Source: Vandiemenella viatica
Lineage: Eukaryota > Arthropoda > Insecta > Orthoptera > Morabidae
Assembly (NCBI GenBank): GCA_031002005.1
Contig: JARYHS010008074.1
Location: forward strand, 266,167,930 to 266,231,929
Direction of reading: 5' to 3'
DNA: 64,000 bases
The translations under genes were made by a program, and so were the position numbers. How positions within the stretch are numbered: the first letter of the stretch is position 1; each line of letters opens with the position of its first letter. The notes beneath the pieces were generated by a model. The model was not told the DNA's origin and made no database searches. It saw only the letters and a list, made by a program, of their open reading frames with translations. This document shows positions 32,035 through 43,374 of this stretch, in pieces.

Positions 32035-32536
32035 AAATAAGAAAAGATGGGGAGAAAAACCCTTCACTACCCCATTTTTATTGCCTCAGAAAAAGCTTTC
32101 TGAGAACTAACTGGGTCTCCTGGAAAGACAGAAGTACAGTTGTGGAAAATGAAGGTCCCTAACATCTCGGCACCACTGACAGTTGCAGTGCGCTTGCCAC
32201 CTGGTCACACAGAGGACTGTAACATTGGGTGGTCCTTAAATTAATTGTGAACAGGAGTGAACAAGTCCAAGGAAAACCTAATGAAATGGGGTTATACTTA
32301 TACTACTGGTATTAAGTGCAAATGTGGTGAGGACCAAACCATGAACCATATGCTTGAGTGCTCTATGTACCCATCATCCTGCAACAAAGACGATCTGTTT
32401 TGAGCAACACCGAATGTACTTGAGGTTGCGAAAACAGGATGGGGAAAAAATAAAGTTGTTAATTTGCACAATGTTTTAACTGTATTTGATGTTTATGATT
32501 CCAAGAATAATAATTACCTAGTGGCAGTTTAACTGT
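32035..32536 (+). mobile_element. Nested fragment of another non-LTR element (C-terminal zinc-finger end)
   Basis: The plus strand reads KWGYTYTTGIKCKCGEDQT, MNHMLECSMYPSSCNKDDLF, stop, then ATPNVLEVA. The same protein segment occurs on the minus strand at 62412-62903. The CxC..H..C pattern lies at the C-terminus of some RTs. It interrupts the RTE copy, and 'tgtcag' at both junctions may be the target duplication. Confidence 0.65.
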
Positions 32537-32920
32537 CAGCATTACACATTAGTCAGAACTTTGAAGCATGTGACATTAGACTTGAATTTCAATTAGTTTC
32601 AAATACGTTGGATTGTGCTTTTTTCAGAAGTGTTAAGACAAAACTTTAATTAAAATCAGTTGGAATGTCTCCTGTTTCATAACTTTTTAGTATCAGTTTG
32701 AATAATCTCTGGATTCCTTCTTCTTCTACAGATTATAGAAATTCTGCAGGAATCTCATCAAATCAAGCCACCTCATTTTATTTCAAATGTTCCAAAGATC
32801 TGTCAAATTCTGTCCTAAAAACAGGATCTTCTAAATCACCACGGCCATTGTCTTCTATTTTCTTGCAAGCACTTTTGATAGTATTATATGAAAAATAATT
32901 ATGTCGGGATCACTAAGTAG

Positions 32921-33543
32921 GTTAGAATGGGAAAAAACTAACCACCAAGAAAAGCTATTATAGTTTTGAATGAATGGTGAAGTGGGAGGGGGGTTTAATA
33001 TTATTACCAAACATTGGAGGGAAAATATTAGAAGGAGGTGCCAAGTACAGAAGAGAATAATTAAAAAATAAGGGACCAGGTTGAAGAAACTACAGAAATG
33101 ATACACAATGAGAAAGTGAAAATGAAAGTTTACATGAACATATGAAGACCAGCACTGATTACTTGATACTTAGCCCACACAGAAAGTATACAATAAGAAG
33201 CTGGTGGTAATATTGTATATATAAGAATGCTAGGGAAGACGGCAGAAGTAATATGAAAGACAAGGAATGAAAGTTAAGATACAGGCCTTGAATCATGCCA
33301 GTTTCCATGAAAGTTTGAGAGGATTGGTTCAAAAGTTTCCATAGAGAGATGAAAGAAGTTGGGAGAGGACTGAAGACCTTGCAGGATTAAGAAATTTAAA
33401 ATAGAAGAAGGACACATAGAAGATGGAATAATTGTGTCATAGAATATTTGAGAAAAGAAAGTCTGAGCGAAGTGAGTATTCAAGGAACAATGGCATGGTA
33501 TATGTTCAAGAAGAATAACAAACTATTCATATTAAAACAATAA
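32921..33543. other. Non-coding or unrecognised stretch
   Basis: Short frames on both strands (for example 33274-33483 minus) have no recognisable domain. The purine-rich plus strand may be a decayed element. Confidence 0.4.
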
Positions 33544-35516
33544 CTAGACGACCCGTGCGAAAATTTCGCTAATAAAATGCGATGAATAGTGAGGATGAAT
33601 GCTTGTAATGTAATGAAAAGTAGAACCATACTTTTGAATCAAGTATATATATATATATATATATATATTATTATTTTTTTAGCGTAATAAGTAAGCATCA
33701 AAATACTTATAGCATATTACGAAACAGTTAGAAAAATTTAAAACACTTGTTATTTGCGACAAACTGTCACTGACTTTAACAGAATACAACCAACCAGAAC
33801 AAGATGCACGCAACAAATCAACATCTCTGTGCTATTTGTTGCTGTGCAAATAAAATGTTTATATTGGAATTGCATGGCAAAACGAAAGTTTTTCCGCAGC
33901 AGAAAAAAAAATATCCGAAAAGCTACTTATTGAATACAAAAAGTTTATTGACATCTCTGTGATATATGTTGCTGCAATCTAGGCACTTGGCTCTGAACTG
34001 TCTCATACGCGCTACCACTTTAAGCATCAAATTCTGAAAAATTCTTTCTCAATTATAATTTTACATAACTGGAGACCTAAATCTTTAAAACAATATGATA
34101 TTGATCGATTTCGGCTAGGTATCGAAAAAAATAAATCGCTTGTCATTAAAAAAAAAACCACGCTGTAGAAATAATATTGATACTTTTGTCCCTTAAGGGT
34201 CAAATTCCAAAAAATTCCTTTTATAAAATATGGTGTGACCAAAGCAGCTCCCTTGGTCTTTAAAATGATACCTCATTTACCGATTTCGGTTAGTTTTCAA
34301 GTCAGGTAAAAAAAAGTTTTAGAAATGATGGTATATTTGTCCCTTAGGGGTTGCATTTGGAGAAAGTTTTTTCTTAAAATATGATGTGATCGAAGCGTAT
34401 AATTTAATATTTAAAACAATACCTCCTTTAATAATTTCGGTTAGATATAAAGGGAAATAAATAGCTCGCTACAGAAAAATGCGTTGTAGAAATATTAATA
34501 CTTTTGTCCTCTAAGGGTAGAATTTTGAAAAATTTCATTCTTAAAATGTGGTTTAACGGAACCGAAGACCTTACGAAGACAACAATCTGTAAAATGATAC
34601 CTCGTTTATCAATTTTGTTTAATTATCAAGGGAGGTAAATGATTCGAGACACAATAAAAGTATTTTAGAAATACTGATTTTTATGCCCTTTAGGGGTCGA
34701 ATTCCGAAAAATTCCTTCCTTAAAATATAATGTGAACATGGCGAAGACCTTAATATTTAATATGATACCTCATTTATCTATATCGCTCAGATATCAAGGG
34801 AGATAAATGGATAGTGACTCAAAAATCCGTTGTAGAAAAAATTATACTTTTTCCCTTTAAGGGTTGAATTCCAAAAACATTCCTTCTTAAAATATTTGTC
34901 ACAAAGCTGAGACATTATTCCACATAATTCTACTTCAGTTATCGATTTTGGTTAGATATCCAGGGAGATAAATGGCTCTAGGTACATTTTAGAAAAATTG
35001 ACATTTTTGCCCTTTAAGGGTCAAATTACGAAAAATTACTTTCTTAAAATACAATGTTACCACAGCGGAAACCTTAGTCTTTAATATGATACCTCATTTA
35101 TCTGTATCGGTTAGATATGAAGTGAGATAAATGGCTCGTGACACAAAAACGAATTGCAAAAATATTAATACTTTTGCCCTTTAAGGGTCGAATTCCGAAA
35201 AAAAATTTGTCTTAGTATATGACTGCACTAAATCGGAGAGCTTAATCTTTAAAATGATACTTCACTAAATGATTTCAGATAGGTATCCAGGGAGATAAAT
35301 GACTCGTAACACAGAAAACGGCATTTTAGACATATTGACATTTTTGCCATTGAAGGGTCGAATTCCGATAACTTCATTTCTTAAAATATGATGTAACCAA
35401 AGGGGAGACCATAAGCTTTTAAATGACACCTCCTTCATTGATTTCAGTTAAGTATGAAGGAAGATACAGGCTTGTGACAAAAAAAAAATAATACCTTATA
35501 GAAATAATATATATGA
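33544..35516 (-). mobile_element. Helitron with internal tandem array, copy 1
   Basis: On the minus strand the 3' end is a palindrome GCGAAATTTTCGC, then ACGGGTCGT, then CTAG next to T (33544-33547 on plus). The 5' end is TCATATATATTATTTC (from 35516) after an A. Bases 33544-34020 are unique element sequence and 34020-35500 are the ~167-bp array. Co-linear with 48572-50473 throughout. No replication initiator/helicase gene, so non-autonomous. Confidence 0.72.
34020..35505. repeat. ~167-bp tandem repeat array inside the Helitron
   Basis: The landmark 'ccctttaagggtcgaattccgaaaaattc' (variants) recurs at about 34190, 34341, 34508, 34685, 34853, 35010, 35177 and 35346, spacing 151-177. Other unit landmarks are 'aaaatatgatgtgacc', 'gatacctcatttatc' and 'gggagataaatggctcg'. 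Monomers differ considerably from each other. Confidence 0.88.
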
Positions 35517-36050
35517 TAACAATAAACAACCATTTATCTTCTTTATTTCCAATCAATAACTTTAAAAATGCACCCTGTTTTCATCTGCTTATCTGCTTAC
35601 TGAAGGAGAGATGTTTTCAGTTGTAAGATATCTGTAACACTTCCTTTATCATCTAACAATTTATTCATTTAGGGTAAACAGGAAATAACATGTGCTAAGT
35701 ATCAAAAAGGAATTACAAATTAAGATAGTGAAATGGACCACCACTCACCTTAAATGATGGTTGCATGGCATAACCATAAAAAAAGCAAGAACACAAACAA
35801 CATAGTAATTTTCCGGTCTTAGCACTTTGTCAACAGGAGAACATTATGGTGGGTGGATGTTGTAGAAGATTATCTCCATAGAATGACTGTTGGTAATGAA
35901 TGTGGTGGGGGTGAATTCAAACAGAGGAAAGGGAATGAAGGATAGCAATTTGGAGCCAATACCTGACCATCACAAAAAAAAATAAAAAAAAATAATAATT
36001 AAAAGAGCAGAATAATATGGCAAAAATGAAGATTTTATCATATTATCATG
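35517..36050. other. Mostly unassigned; a worn PLE pseudo-LTR at 35730-35850
   Basis: 35735-35760 (ccaccactcaccttaaatga) resembles the outer part of the PLE pseudo-LTRs at 27243 and 50555. On the minus strand a GAAAATTAC follows a short stem (35830-35795), as expected for a hammerhead relic. The rest is unassigned. Confidence 0.4.
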
Positions 36051-36054
36051 TTCT

Positions 36055-36745
36055 TTCTGTAATTTTTTTTGTGAAGCTTTTCATATTTCGACCAAAAGGA
36101 TGTGTGTCTGTATATTTCACTTTGTTGTCACAAATATATAGTGCAAACTACTGGGGTTTGTGTGTGGTAGTAGCATCGAGTCTCCCATCATGCACTATGG
36201 TGGTTACATGTTGGTAGCTATGGGGATGTGGTAGATATGGTGGTTGATATTGATCTACACGGGGTATTTTCCTTTTTCAACCAAAGACGTGTATGTCCCT
36301 ATATTTCAACTTTCAGCTAGAAAACCAACTACAGACCACGGGCGTTTGTGTGTGGTAGTAGCCTGGAGTTTTTCACCGTGCGCTATGGTGATTGCATGTC
36401 GGTTGCTGTGGGGATGTGGAAGATCTGGTGGATGAGTGTGGTGGACCTGATATAAAAATAGACATGCGTCCCTATATTTCACTCCACAGCCAAAACTACC
36501 TACCGCAGTTCACTGGTGAGTGTGTGTGGTATTAACCTCAAGTTTCTCAATGTGCACCAAGGTGGTGGGAGATATGATGGTTGAAATTGGTTGAGGGAGG
36601 GTATTTCCTATTTTGACCAAAGACATGTGTGTCCCTAAATTTCATTTTTCAGCCATAAATACCCTGTGCAGATCACTGATGTTTGTGTGTGGTATTGGCC
36701 TTGGGTCTCCTATCGTGCACTATAGTGGTTACATGTTGGCAACTG
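36055..36745. repeat. ~185-bp tandem repeat, array 1
   Basis: Units share 'tttcgaccaaagacgtgtgtgtcc', 'ttcag.ca.aa.tacc', 'gatcactggtgtttgtgtgtggtag', 'gtgcactatggtggttacatgt.gg' and 'gggagatatggtggttga'. Landmark starts are at about 36088, 36272, 36458 and 36603. The same repeat is found at 45190-45480 and 55921-56662. Confidence 0.85.
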
Positions 36746-36851
36746 TCAATCAAAATCCTTTACAAACACTAACGTAGTCATGGGCACCAGCTAGTAAAAA
36801 AAACCAGTTACAGCAAAAATTAGTAACAGATAATAGGGGGAGAACCAAATA

Positions 36852-38053
36852 CACTGAAGAGCCAAAGAAACTGGTAGAGGCATGCGTATGCAAACACAGA
36901 GATATGTATACACTAAGAGTACGGCATACGGTCGGCAATGAATATATAAGACAACAGGTGTCTGGAACAGGCGTTAGATCAGTTACTGCTGCTACAATGG
37001 CAGGTTATCACGATTTAAGTAGTTTGAATGTGGTGTTATAGCGGGTGCACGAAAGATGGGATACAGCATCTGCGAGGTAGTGATGAGGTGGGGATTTTCC
37101 CGTACGACCATTTCATGAGTGCACTGGGAATCCGATAAAACATCAAATCACCGAAATCAGAGTGGCTGGAAAAAGATCCAGCAAGAATGGGACCAACGAC
37201 GACTGAAGAGAATCGTTCAATGTGACAGAAGTGCAATCCTTCTACAAATTTCTGCAGATTTCAATGCTGGGCCATCAAAAATTGTCGGCATGCGAACCAT
37301 TTAACGAAACATCATCGACATGGGATTTCTTCAGAGCCGAAGGCCCACTCATGTACCGTTCTGAGTGCACAACACAAAGTTTTTCACCTCGCCTGGGCAC
37401 GTCAACACTGACATTAGACTGTTAAAGATCGCCTGGTCTGACGAGTCTCATTTCCAGCAGTATTGGGTGGATGGATGAGTAGGGATATGGAGACAACCTC
37501 ATGACTTCATGGACCCTGCATGTCAGCAGGGAACTGTTCAAGCTGGTGGAGGCTCTGTAATGATGCGGGGTGTGTGTAGTTGGAGTGACATGGGACCCCT
37601 GATATGTCCAGATACGATTCTGACAGGTGACACATAGTTACGGATCCTGGCTGATCGATCGCCTGCATCCATTCATGTCCATTGTGCATTCCGACAGACT
37701 TGGGCAATTCCAGCAGGGCAATGCGACACCCCACATGTCCAGAATTGCTACAGAATGGCTCCAGGAACAATCTTCTAAGTTTAAACACCTCTGCTGGCCA
37801 CCAAACTCCCCAGACATGAACATTATTGAGCATATAAGGGTGCCCTGCAATGTGCCGTTCTGACGAGATCTCCACCCTCTTGTACTCTTACAGATTTATG
37901 GACAGCCCTGCAGGAAGCATGGTGTCAGTTCCCTCCAGCACTACTTCACACATTAGTCGAATCCATGCCACGTTGAGTTGCAGCATTTCTGCGTGTTTGT
38001 GGGGACCCTACACTATATTAGGCAGGTTTATCAGTTTCTTTGACTTTTCAGTG
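36852..38053 (+). mobile_element. Tc1-like transposon, 1202 bp
   Basis: The terminal inverted repeats are CACTGAAGAGCCAAAGAAAC (left) and CACTGAAAAGTCAAAGAAAC (right, reversed), each bordered by TA. They enclose a decayed transposase on the plus strand. Length, TA target and gene layout fit Tc1. Confidence 0.9.
36996..38020 (+). pseudogene. Tc1-like transposase, inactive
   Basis: The start is MAGYHDLSSFECGVI, with a helix-turn-helix GYSICEVVMRWGFSRTTI. The catalytic core shows AWSDESHFQQYWVDG (first Asp, 37431-37475), then FQQGNATPHMS where the second catalytic Asp of QQDNA is Gly (codon at 37717), then NSPDMNIIEHI (Glu, about 37808-37835). The frame is broken by several stops and shifts. 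Loss of the second Asp alone would abolish catalysis. Confidence 0.88.
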
Positions 38054-38061
38054 TAATTATA

Positions 38062-39257
38062 CACTGGCAGAAGTAAAAAGCGTTACACCCTGATGGAAAT
38101 GGTGAAATTTTATGAAACTATGTAGATATATCCATAGTAATAGTTATACCCAGAAGAAATGATAACTAAATGAAATACACCAGAGCAAGATTACTCTATT
38201 TACATACACAAATTAGTAAGAAGAGTGCCCATCATGAGCACCTCTACATTCATAGATCCTTGCTGGAATTGAACCAATAAGTGTTCGGATACCTTCTTGT
38301 GGTATGTCTCTCCATGCCTGCATTACTTGTGCAATCAGTTGTACCGTTTGTGCTGGGTAACCATGGGACCTAATGTGTCTACCCATGGCATCCTGGACAA
38401 GCTCTATTGGGGATAAATCTAGGAACCTTGTGGGCCAATCATTAGTTGTAATCCATTGCAAGGCTTGTGTTGTGATGGCTGCAGTATAAGGACAGGCATT
38501 ATCCTGTTGAAAGATACCATTTTGGATAGTGGAAATGAAGGATATCAAACAGGGTGCACCATCCTGTCCACATGCTGGCAGGCTGTTATTGCGCCTCCAA
38601 CAACAACCAATTCAGTCCTGCTATCGTAACTGATTGCCCCCCCCCCCCCCCAAACCATTACACCAGGATCTGGACCTGAGTGATGTTTCAAAATCACAGC
38701 AGGGTGGGTCCTTTCTCCACTACAATGGCGTACATGTTCTCTGTTATCACTTTGCCACAGACAAAATCAGAACTCATCACTAAACACAACTTATGTCATT
38801 CATGCGTCCAGCTTTGTTTTTCAGTACACCATGTTACACATTGCTGATAATGAAAATGTGTTAATGGGGGGTCCGTGAGTGTAACACAGCTTCAAGCAAT
38901 TGATTTAAAATTGTCCATGGGGTGACTCTCTATGTAACCACTGTTCGGATCTGGGCTGCAGTTACCCATCTGTCAGCAATGGCCATCCGCACAATTTGGT
39001 GGCCTTCAAGTGCTGTAGTCCTTCCGTGTCGACGAGTGCCAGCTTTACGACTACTTGAGTCCATTATGTAACAAGCCTCTGTACTAACATTGTGTTATGA
39101 TCAGTCCTTTGAGAGATTTCAAGAAATGATGAACCCATTTCAAACAAGCCAATTATCCAATCTCTCTCAAAGTCATACATTCGGGTGTACAGGGTAGTCA
39201 CTCTCTGCCAAGGCATGCTAAGAAGATCAAAAAGTGCAATGTTACACCACAGCATTA
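38062..39257 (-). mobile_element. Second Tc1-like transposon, minus strand, 5' end missing
   Basis: It starts with TA then CACTGGCAGAAGTAAAAAG at 38060, only 8 bases after the previous element. Transposase remnants on the minus strand: MYDFERDWIIGLFEMGSSF and ISQRTDHN (39255-39064), and IFQQDNACPYTA with WPTRFLDLSPIELVQDAMG (38548-38213). The last two Asp/Glu catalytic positions are intact. The inverted partner of the left end was not found. The I-clade element is inserted at 39258. Confidence 0.82.
38213..39190 (-). pseudogene. Tc1-like transposase remnant
   Basis: Two main frames are left: the N-terminal DNA-binding helix-turn-helix (FERDWIIGLFEMG) and the C-terminal catalytic part (QQDNA, then DLSPIE; the SPD of SPDLSPIE is altered). 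The middle, with the first catalytic Asp, is scattered over frames, and a C10 or longer run at 38637-38650 marks one likely slippage site. It is non-functional. Confidence 0.75.
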
Positions 39258-39269
39258 AACAACAAAGCA

Positions 39270-39823
39270 GTTGTTGTTGTTTGTTATTAGGGCTTAAGGG
39301 CGCATTGACGCCGGCTCATTAGCGCCCTAGAAACAACCGGCTTAGCAGTGTGGCTAATTAGGAATATAACCGTCTGCATGGCCGACTGTAGAGGGGTCGG
39401 CCATACAGACAGCTAACCAAAATAAAACCAGAACACAACGTGGCTGTAAAAATTCCACCTGTTCCAATCAGTTTTAAAAACGAATTACAAACCATTCCCA
39501 CCTCACTGGCTGTATAATGGTCAGAGAGATGGGAATTATTACAATATAAAAAGAAAAAGCAATACACATAGACGGGAAGCTGTAGAGGGGCCTCCCATCC
39601 ATGTTAAAACTTATGCTGGTCTGCCCAAAATTTTTGGTACCAGACCAGCTAATACACAGAATTTTAAAACTTTTGCCACACTGCTGCTATCATTGTCTAA
39701 AATGAGGGACAGATCGTTGGCAAGGCCAACGTCTGCCCTTAAGTATAAAAACATCACACATTCAGTTAAAATGTGGCACACCGTCAAAGGTACGCCACAG
39801 GCATCACATTCCGGAGGATCCTC
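39270..39823 (-). other. 3' region of the I-like element
   Basis: The first part still encodes CDACGVPLTVCHILTEC, the conserved C-terminal cysteine/histidine pattern, then LGLANDLSLIL-like residues. The rest is non-coding and contains two gggaggcccctctacag / gtcggccatgcagacgg-type near-palindromic patches, ending in the AAC tail. Confidence 0.7.
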
Positions 39824-40973
39824 TCAGCGGAGAAGGAAATCGTGTGTCAGAGGACAGTGCCCTATGCGGAGGCGAGTGAGGAAAACCTCATCCCTCGTCG
39901 CCCACTGGAAGGAGCTGCTCCATGGCTGAACGGTCGGTTTGACCAGCCGGAGCTTATTATGCTCAACCTCCAGCCACTGCCTCTGCCTGATGTCAGAAAC
40001 AAATCCCTTCACCGCTGAGGCAAGGTCAGACTTTGGGACCGGATCAAAGTCAATTCCGACCTTGTTGCAGGCTAATTTGGCAGCTTCATCAGCTGCCTCG
40101 TTCCCCCTGATTCCCACATGTCCAGGTACCCAGCAGAATATGACCTCCTTTCCAGAAGATTGGAGAGATCGGAGGGTGTCCGGTATGTCCTGGACAAGAC
40201 GATCTGCTGGGTACATGCTTCCCATGGCCTGGATGCAGCTGAGGGAATCACAGCATATGATGTACTTCATGCTGCGACTTACTTTCATATGCTGGAGCGA
40301 CTTTAATATAGCGTAACACTCTGCAGTGTATACTCTGCAATGTCGCTCGAGGGAACACTACGGACCAGCCTACTCCATTAGCCTGCTTAGACCCATCCAT
40401 ATACACCGGGGTAAAATCCTGATACTGGTTTAAAATGTCACTAAAAACACTGATAAAAACACTGTCAGCGGTAGACAGCTTGTTGAACCTTGACATTTCT
40501 AAAATAGTTCTGGGCCTCTTTAAGAGCCAGGGAGGAGATTTACTCCAACCCTGGTGATAAAAGGAGGGCAATTCAAACCCATACTCATCTAAAATAGCCT
40601 TTGTACGGTAGCTAAACGGTTTGGTCGCCCTGTGGCGATTAACATATAGCCGTTCGAAGTTAGGTTTCATCACTACGTCGTGCACGGGACTACCAGGAGT
40701 TGTGGCAATATGTACATAGTGTTGCACCATGAGGAGATGCCGCCGGGTGGAAAGCGGCGGCTCGACAGACTCAGCACAAATGCTGGGTATTGGGCTAGAG
40801 CGATAGGCACCCATGGCAAGCCGAATTCCTGCATGGTGGACACTATCCAATATCCGAAGATAGCTGTCCCATGCCGAACCGTATACAATGCACCCGTATT
40901 CCATCCGCGACCGTACAAATGCTCGATAAAACTGTAGCAGGCAGGAGCGGTCAGCGGACCCACAACCTGCCAC
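39824..40973 (-). pseudogene. I-like RNase H domain and RT C-terminus
   Basis: Frame 40973-40248 (241 aa) has an RAFVRSRMEYGCIVYGSA segment (RT thumb), then the RNase H start PVYMDGSKQANGVGWSVVF. After a shift near 40335 the AEC(Y)A motif follows, then frame 40288-39824 gives IICCDSLSCIQAM and WVPGHVGIRGNEAADEAAK. All four acidic RNase H positions (D, E, D, D) can be seen across the two frames. RNase H removes RNA from the hybrid during second-strand synthesis. Confidence 0.88.
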
Positions 40974-42450
40974 AGAGACATTTTAAAACGTTTAAAGATT
41001 TCAAGGCTCTGGCTTTTAAATCATTAAGATGTGGCAGCCAACTGAGCCTTGTGTATAGAATGAGGCCCAGAAAACGAACAGTATCAGTAAAATGTAAAAC
41101 GATGTTCCTAAGGGAAAGGTGAGGTTCTGCTAAAAGACTTCTGCTACGAGTAAAAAGTACACACTGGGTTTTCTCAGCAGAGAAACGAAAACCGGTGTGC
41201 ACTGGCAATTTATCCAGCCTGTTCAGCGTGAGTTGCAGCTGACGCTCTGCGCTTCTTAGGCTAGACGATGCAATAAAAATTAAAAAGTCGTCCACATATA
41301 AGGAGTACCGTATGGGACTCCATATTATGGCTCCAATGCTATTTATAGCAATGGCGAAGAGCGTCACGCTTAAAACTGACCCCTGAGGAACACCGTTTTC
41401 CTGAATTAAAAGATCAGACACTTCACCACCGACTCAGTACTGGAAGCAACGACCAGATAAAAAAGATTTAAAAAAAACGCGGTAGGTTACCTCTAAAACC
41501 CCATTCATTTAACTGTTTTAAAATAACATGCCGCCAGGTAGTATCGTAGGCCTTTTCAATATCGAAAAAAACACCCACAAGGTGATGGCTGCGGATGAAC
41601 GCATCCTGTATTGCCGCCTCCAGGAGGATCAGGTTGTCCAAGGTGGAACGGAACTTCCTGAATCCACACTGAAAGCGGTTCAGCAGATTACAGGACTCAA
41701 GACACCAGACGAGGCGGCGATTCACCATCCTCTCCAGTGTCTTCCCCACGCAGCTAGTCAAGGCAATACTACGATAACTACCTGGCAACAATTTGTCTTT
41801 GCCAGGTTTTAAAATGGGAATTAATGTTGCTTCTTTTCATGAGTCGGGGAAGTGCCCTACAGTCCATATATCGTTAAAAATATCTAGAAGGTACTTTTTA
41901 GCATCCTTACTGAGATGCCTCAGCATCTGATACTGGATCAGATTGGGCCCTGGAGCAGTGTTGTTTGCACTGATTACGCTGACTCCAGCTCCCAAGATGT
42001 AAATGAACAGTTGTAGGCCTCTGCATTCGACGAATCGAAGCACAGCGGGCGCCTCTCGGCAGCGACTCTTCGTCGCTGAAACCTAGGGTCAAAGTTAGCA
42101 GACGATGTGATGGTGGCGAAATTCTCCGCCATCAGCTGCGCTATGCTTCGTTCGTCGGTAATTATACGTCCGTGATCCAGTAACCCAGATACTGGTTGGC
42201 AGGAGTACCTTCCAGATATACAGCGGATAGACTCCCATACTTTTGATGAAGGTGTGGAACGATTTATAGTGCTCACAAAGTTCTGCCAAGACCTTTTCTT
42301 GCTTTCCTTAACAAAACGACGTACCTTAGCTCTGGCAATACGGAACGCTGCTAGGTTGTCAGATGTTGGGCTAAACCTAAAACGACAAAACGCCCGTCTG
42401 CTACCCTGGATGGCGGAATGGCATTCTTCGTTCCACCAGGGGACGGGCAT
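40951..42450 (-). pseudogene. I-like reverse transcriptase, fragmented but motif-complete
   Basis: Frames in order: 42450-41974 (PVPWWNEECHSAI linker and SSKVWESIRCI); 41791-41468 (PGSYRSIALTSCVGKTLERM, QCGFRKFRSTLDNL, FFDIEKAYDTTWR with a catalytic Asp); 41421-40951 (NGVPQGSVLS, YSLYVDDFLIF active site, FSAEKTQCVLF, RFLGLILYTRLSW). All RT motifs are present. At least three frame changes separate them. Confidence 0.9.
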
Positions 42451-43271
42451 CCTTCGCAGCTTTTCGGCATGGAGGCGTCAGCTGCACGGTGAATCACTTC
42501 TGTGAAGTGATTCACCTTTTGATGTATACTGCCACAGGGTTGCAGTAGTACAGAACAGCAGAAGAGCTGCCAATCTGCAACACTGATGTTCCATTTACGC
42601 CGGTTATTACCTCCTCCACGTTCACACTCAACGTGCATCCAAATAGGGAAGTGGTCGCTTCCATGTAGGTTGCGATCCACCTCCCACTGCACGGAGTCCG
42701 CAATTGAGGGAGAACACAAAGAAAGGTCAATGGCAGAAGACGAACCGGAAGCAGTGGTGAAATGAGTCATTTGCCCTGTATTCAGGATACAAATTTCCTC
42801 CTGCTCTATCAATCTACCAACCACTCGGCCCCGGGGGCAATCAGTGGTGGTACCCCACAACGCACTGTGGGTGTTGAAATTTCCCAAAAGGAGAAAGGGC
42901 CGAGTGAGTTGTCGTATAATGCCAACCAGGTCATCGTAGTCGACGGACAAACTGGGTGGCAGATAGACAGAGCATATGGTCAGTTGTATTGGACCGTGTA
43001 TTTTCACCGCTACTGCTTGTAATGTGGAGGTGAGAGCAACGGGTTCGGAGTGGACTGTGTTTCGAACCAACACAGCCACTCCTCCCTTAGCTCGATCACC
43101 CTCGGTATCGTCCTTTCGGTATATGTCATATCCTCTTAGCACTGGGTGGTGCGATGGTCTAAAATGTGTCTCCTGAAGACAGAGACACAATGGATTAGAC
43201 TGTGCTAAGAGTTGGATTTCCTCTTTGTGAGCCTGAAAGCCGTTGACGTTACACTGAAGTATGGGAGCCAT
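42351..43271 (-). CDS. I-like AP endonuclease domain, open frame
   Basis: A 306-codon open frame starts MAPILQCNVNGFQAHKEEI. It shows CLCLQETHF (catalytic Glu), GGVAVLVRN, VYLPPS, LLGNFNTHSALWG, SAIDLSLCSP and GSDHFPIWM (catalytic Asp-His). This is the element's target-nicking nuclease, complete over all its core strands. The metal-site GDFN reads GNFN, which would probably weaken catalysis. The last ~35 residues are out of frame after a shift near 42450. Confidence 0.88.
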   Translation of the reverse strand: MAPILQCNVNGFQAHKEEIQLLAQSNPLCLCLQETHFRPSHHPVLRGYDIYRKDDTEGDRAKGGVAVLVRNTVHSEPVALTSTLQAVAVKIHGPIQLTICSVYLPPSLSVDYDDLVGIIRQLTRPFLLLGNFNTHSALWGTTTDCPRGRVVGRLIEQEEICILNTGQMTHFTTASGSSSAIDLSLCSPSIADSVQWEVDRNLHGSDHFPIWMHVECERGGGNNRRKWNISVADWQLFCCSVLLQPCGSIHQKVNHFTEVIHRAADASMPKSCEGCPSPGGTKNAIPPSRVADGRFVVLGLAQHLTT

Positions 43272-43374
43272 CTCAAATATTCGAACTCACCCGCCCCGGG
43301 TTGGGTCGGGTGGGTCATCGTCCTGTGACTGCTGAGGAACGGAACCAGGTTTGTCCACCAGCATTACGTCGTCT

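Larger units (their letters stand above)
30890..32920 (-). pseudogene. RTE-like RT copy, minus strand, with nested insertions
   Basis: On the minus strand from 32900: DLEDPVL (32845), ILKSYETGDIPTD (32700-32650), a KKAQ..SSLMSHASK stretch (32620-32550), interrupted by 32035-32536; then GFRKNWSTRES (31960), a DLEKVFSN-like stretch, SLSP-type turn, FSDDIVLCEEQ (31630, active site FADD changed to FSDD), and RRKIKAFVIWCYGRMLKI (30930). A MITE interrupts 31236-31476. It belongs to the same family as 1712-4090, with many frameshifts. Confidence 0.75.

Noticed and set aside
33110..33540. Possible host exon on the plus strand
   Set aside because: No domain, no splice signals that define a frame, and stops in all frames.
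33544..35516. Regularly spaced repeats as a possible CRISPR array
   Set aside because: Period ~167 bp with whole-unit similarity and no spacer/repeat division, in a eukaryotic genome. It is a tandem array in a Helitron.
39225..39257. caaaaagtgcaatgttacacc as the missing right end of the second Tc1-like element
   Set aside because: It resembles the left end in direct, not inverted, orientation, and overlaps the transposase start, so it cannot be the terminal repeat.
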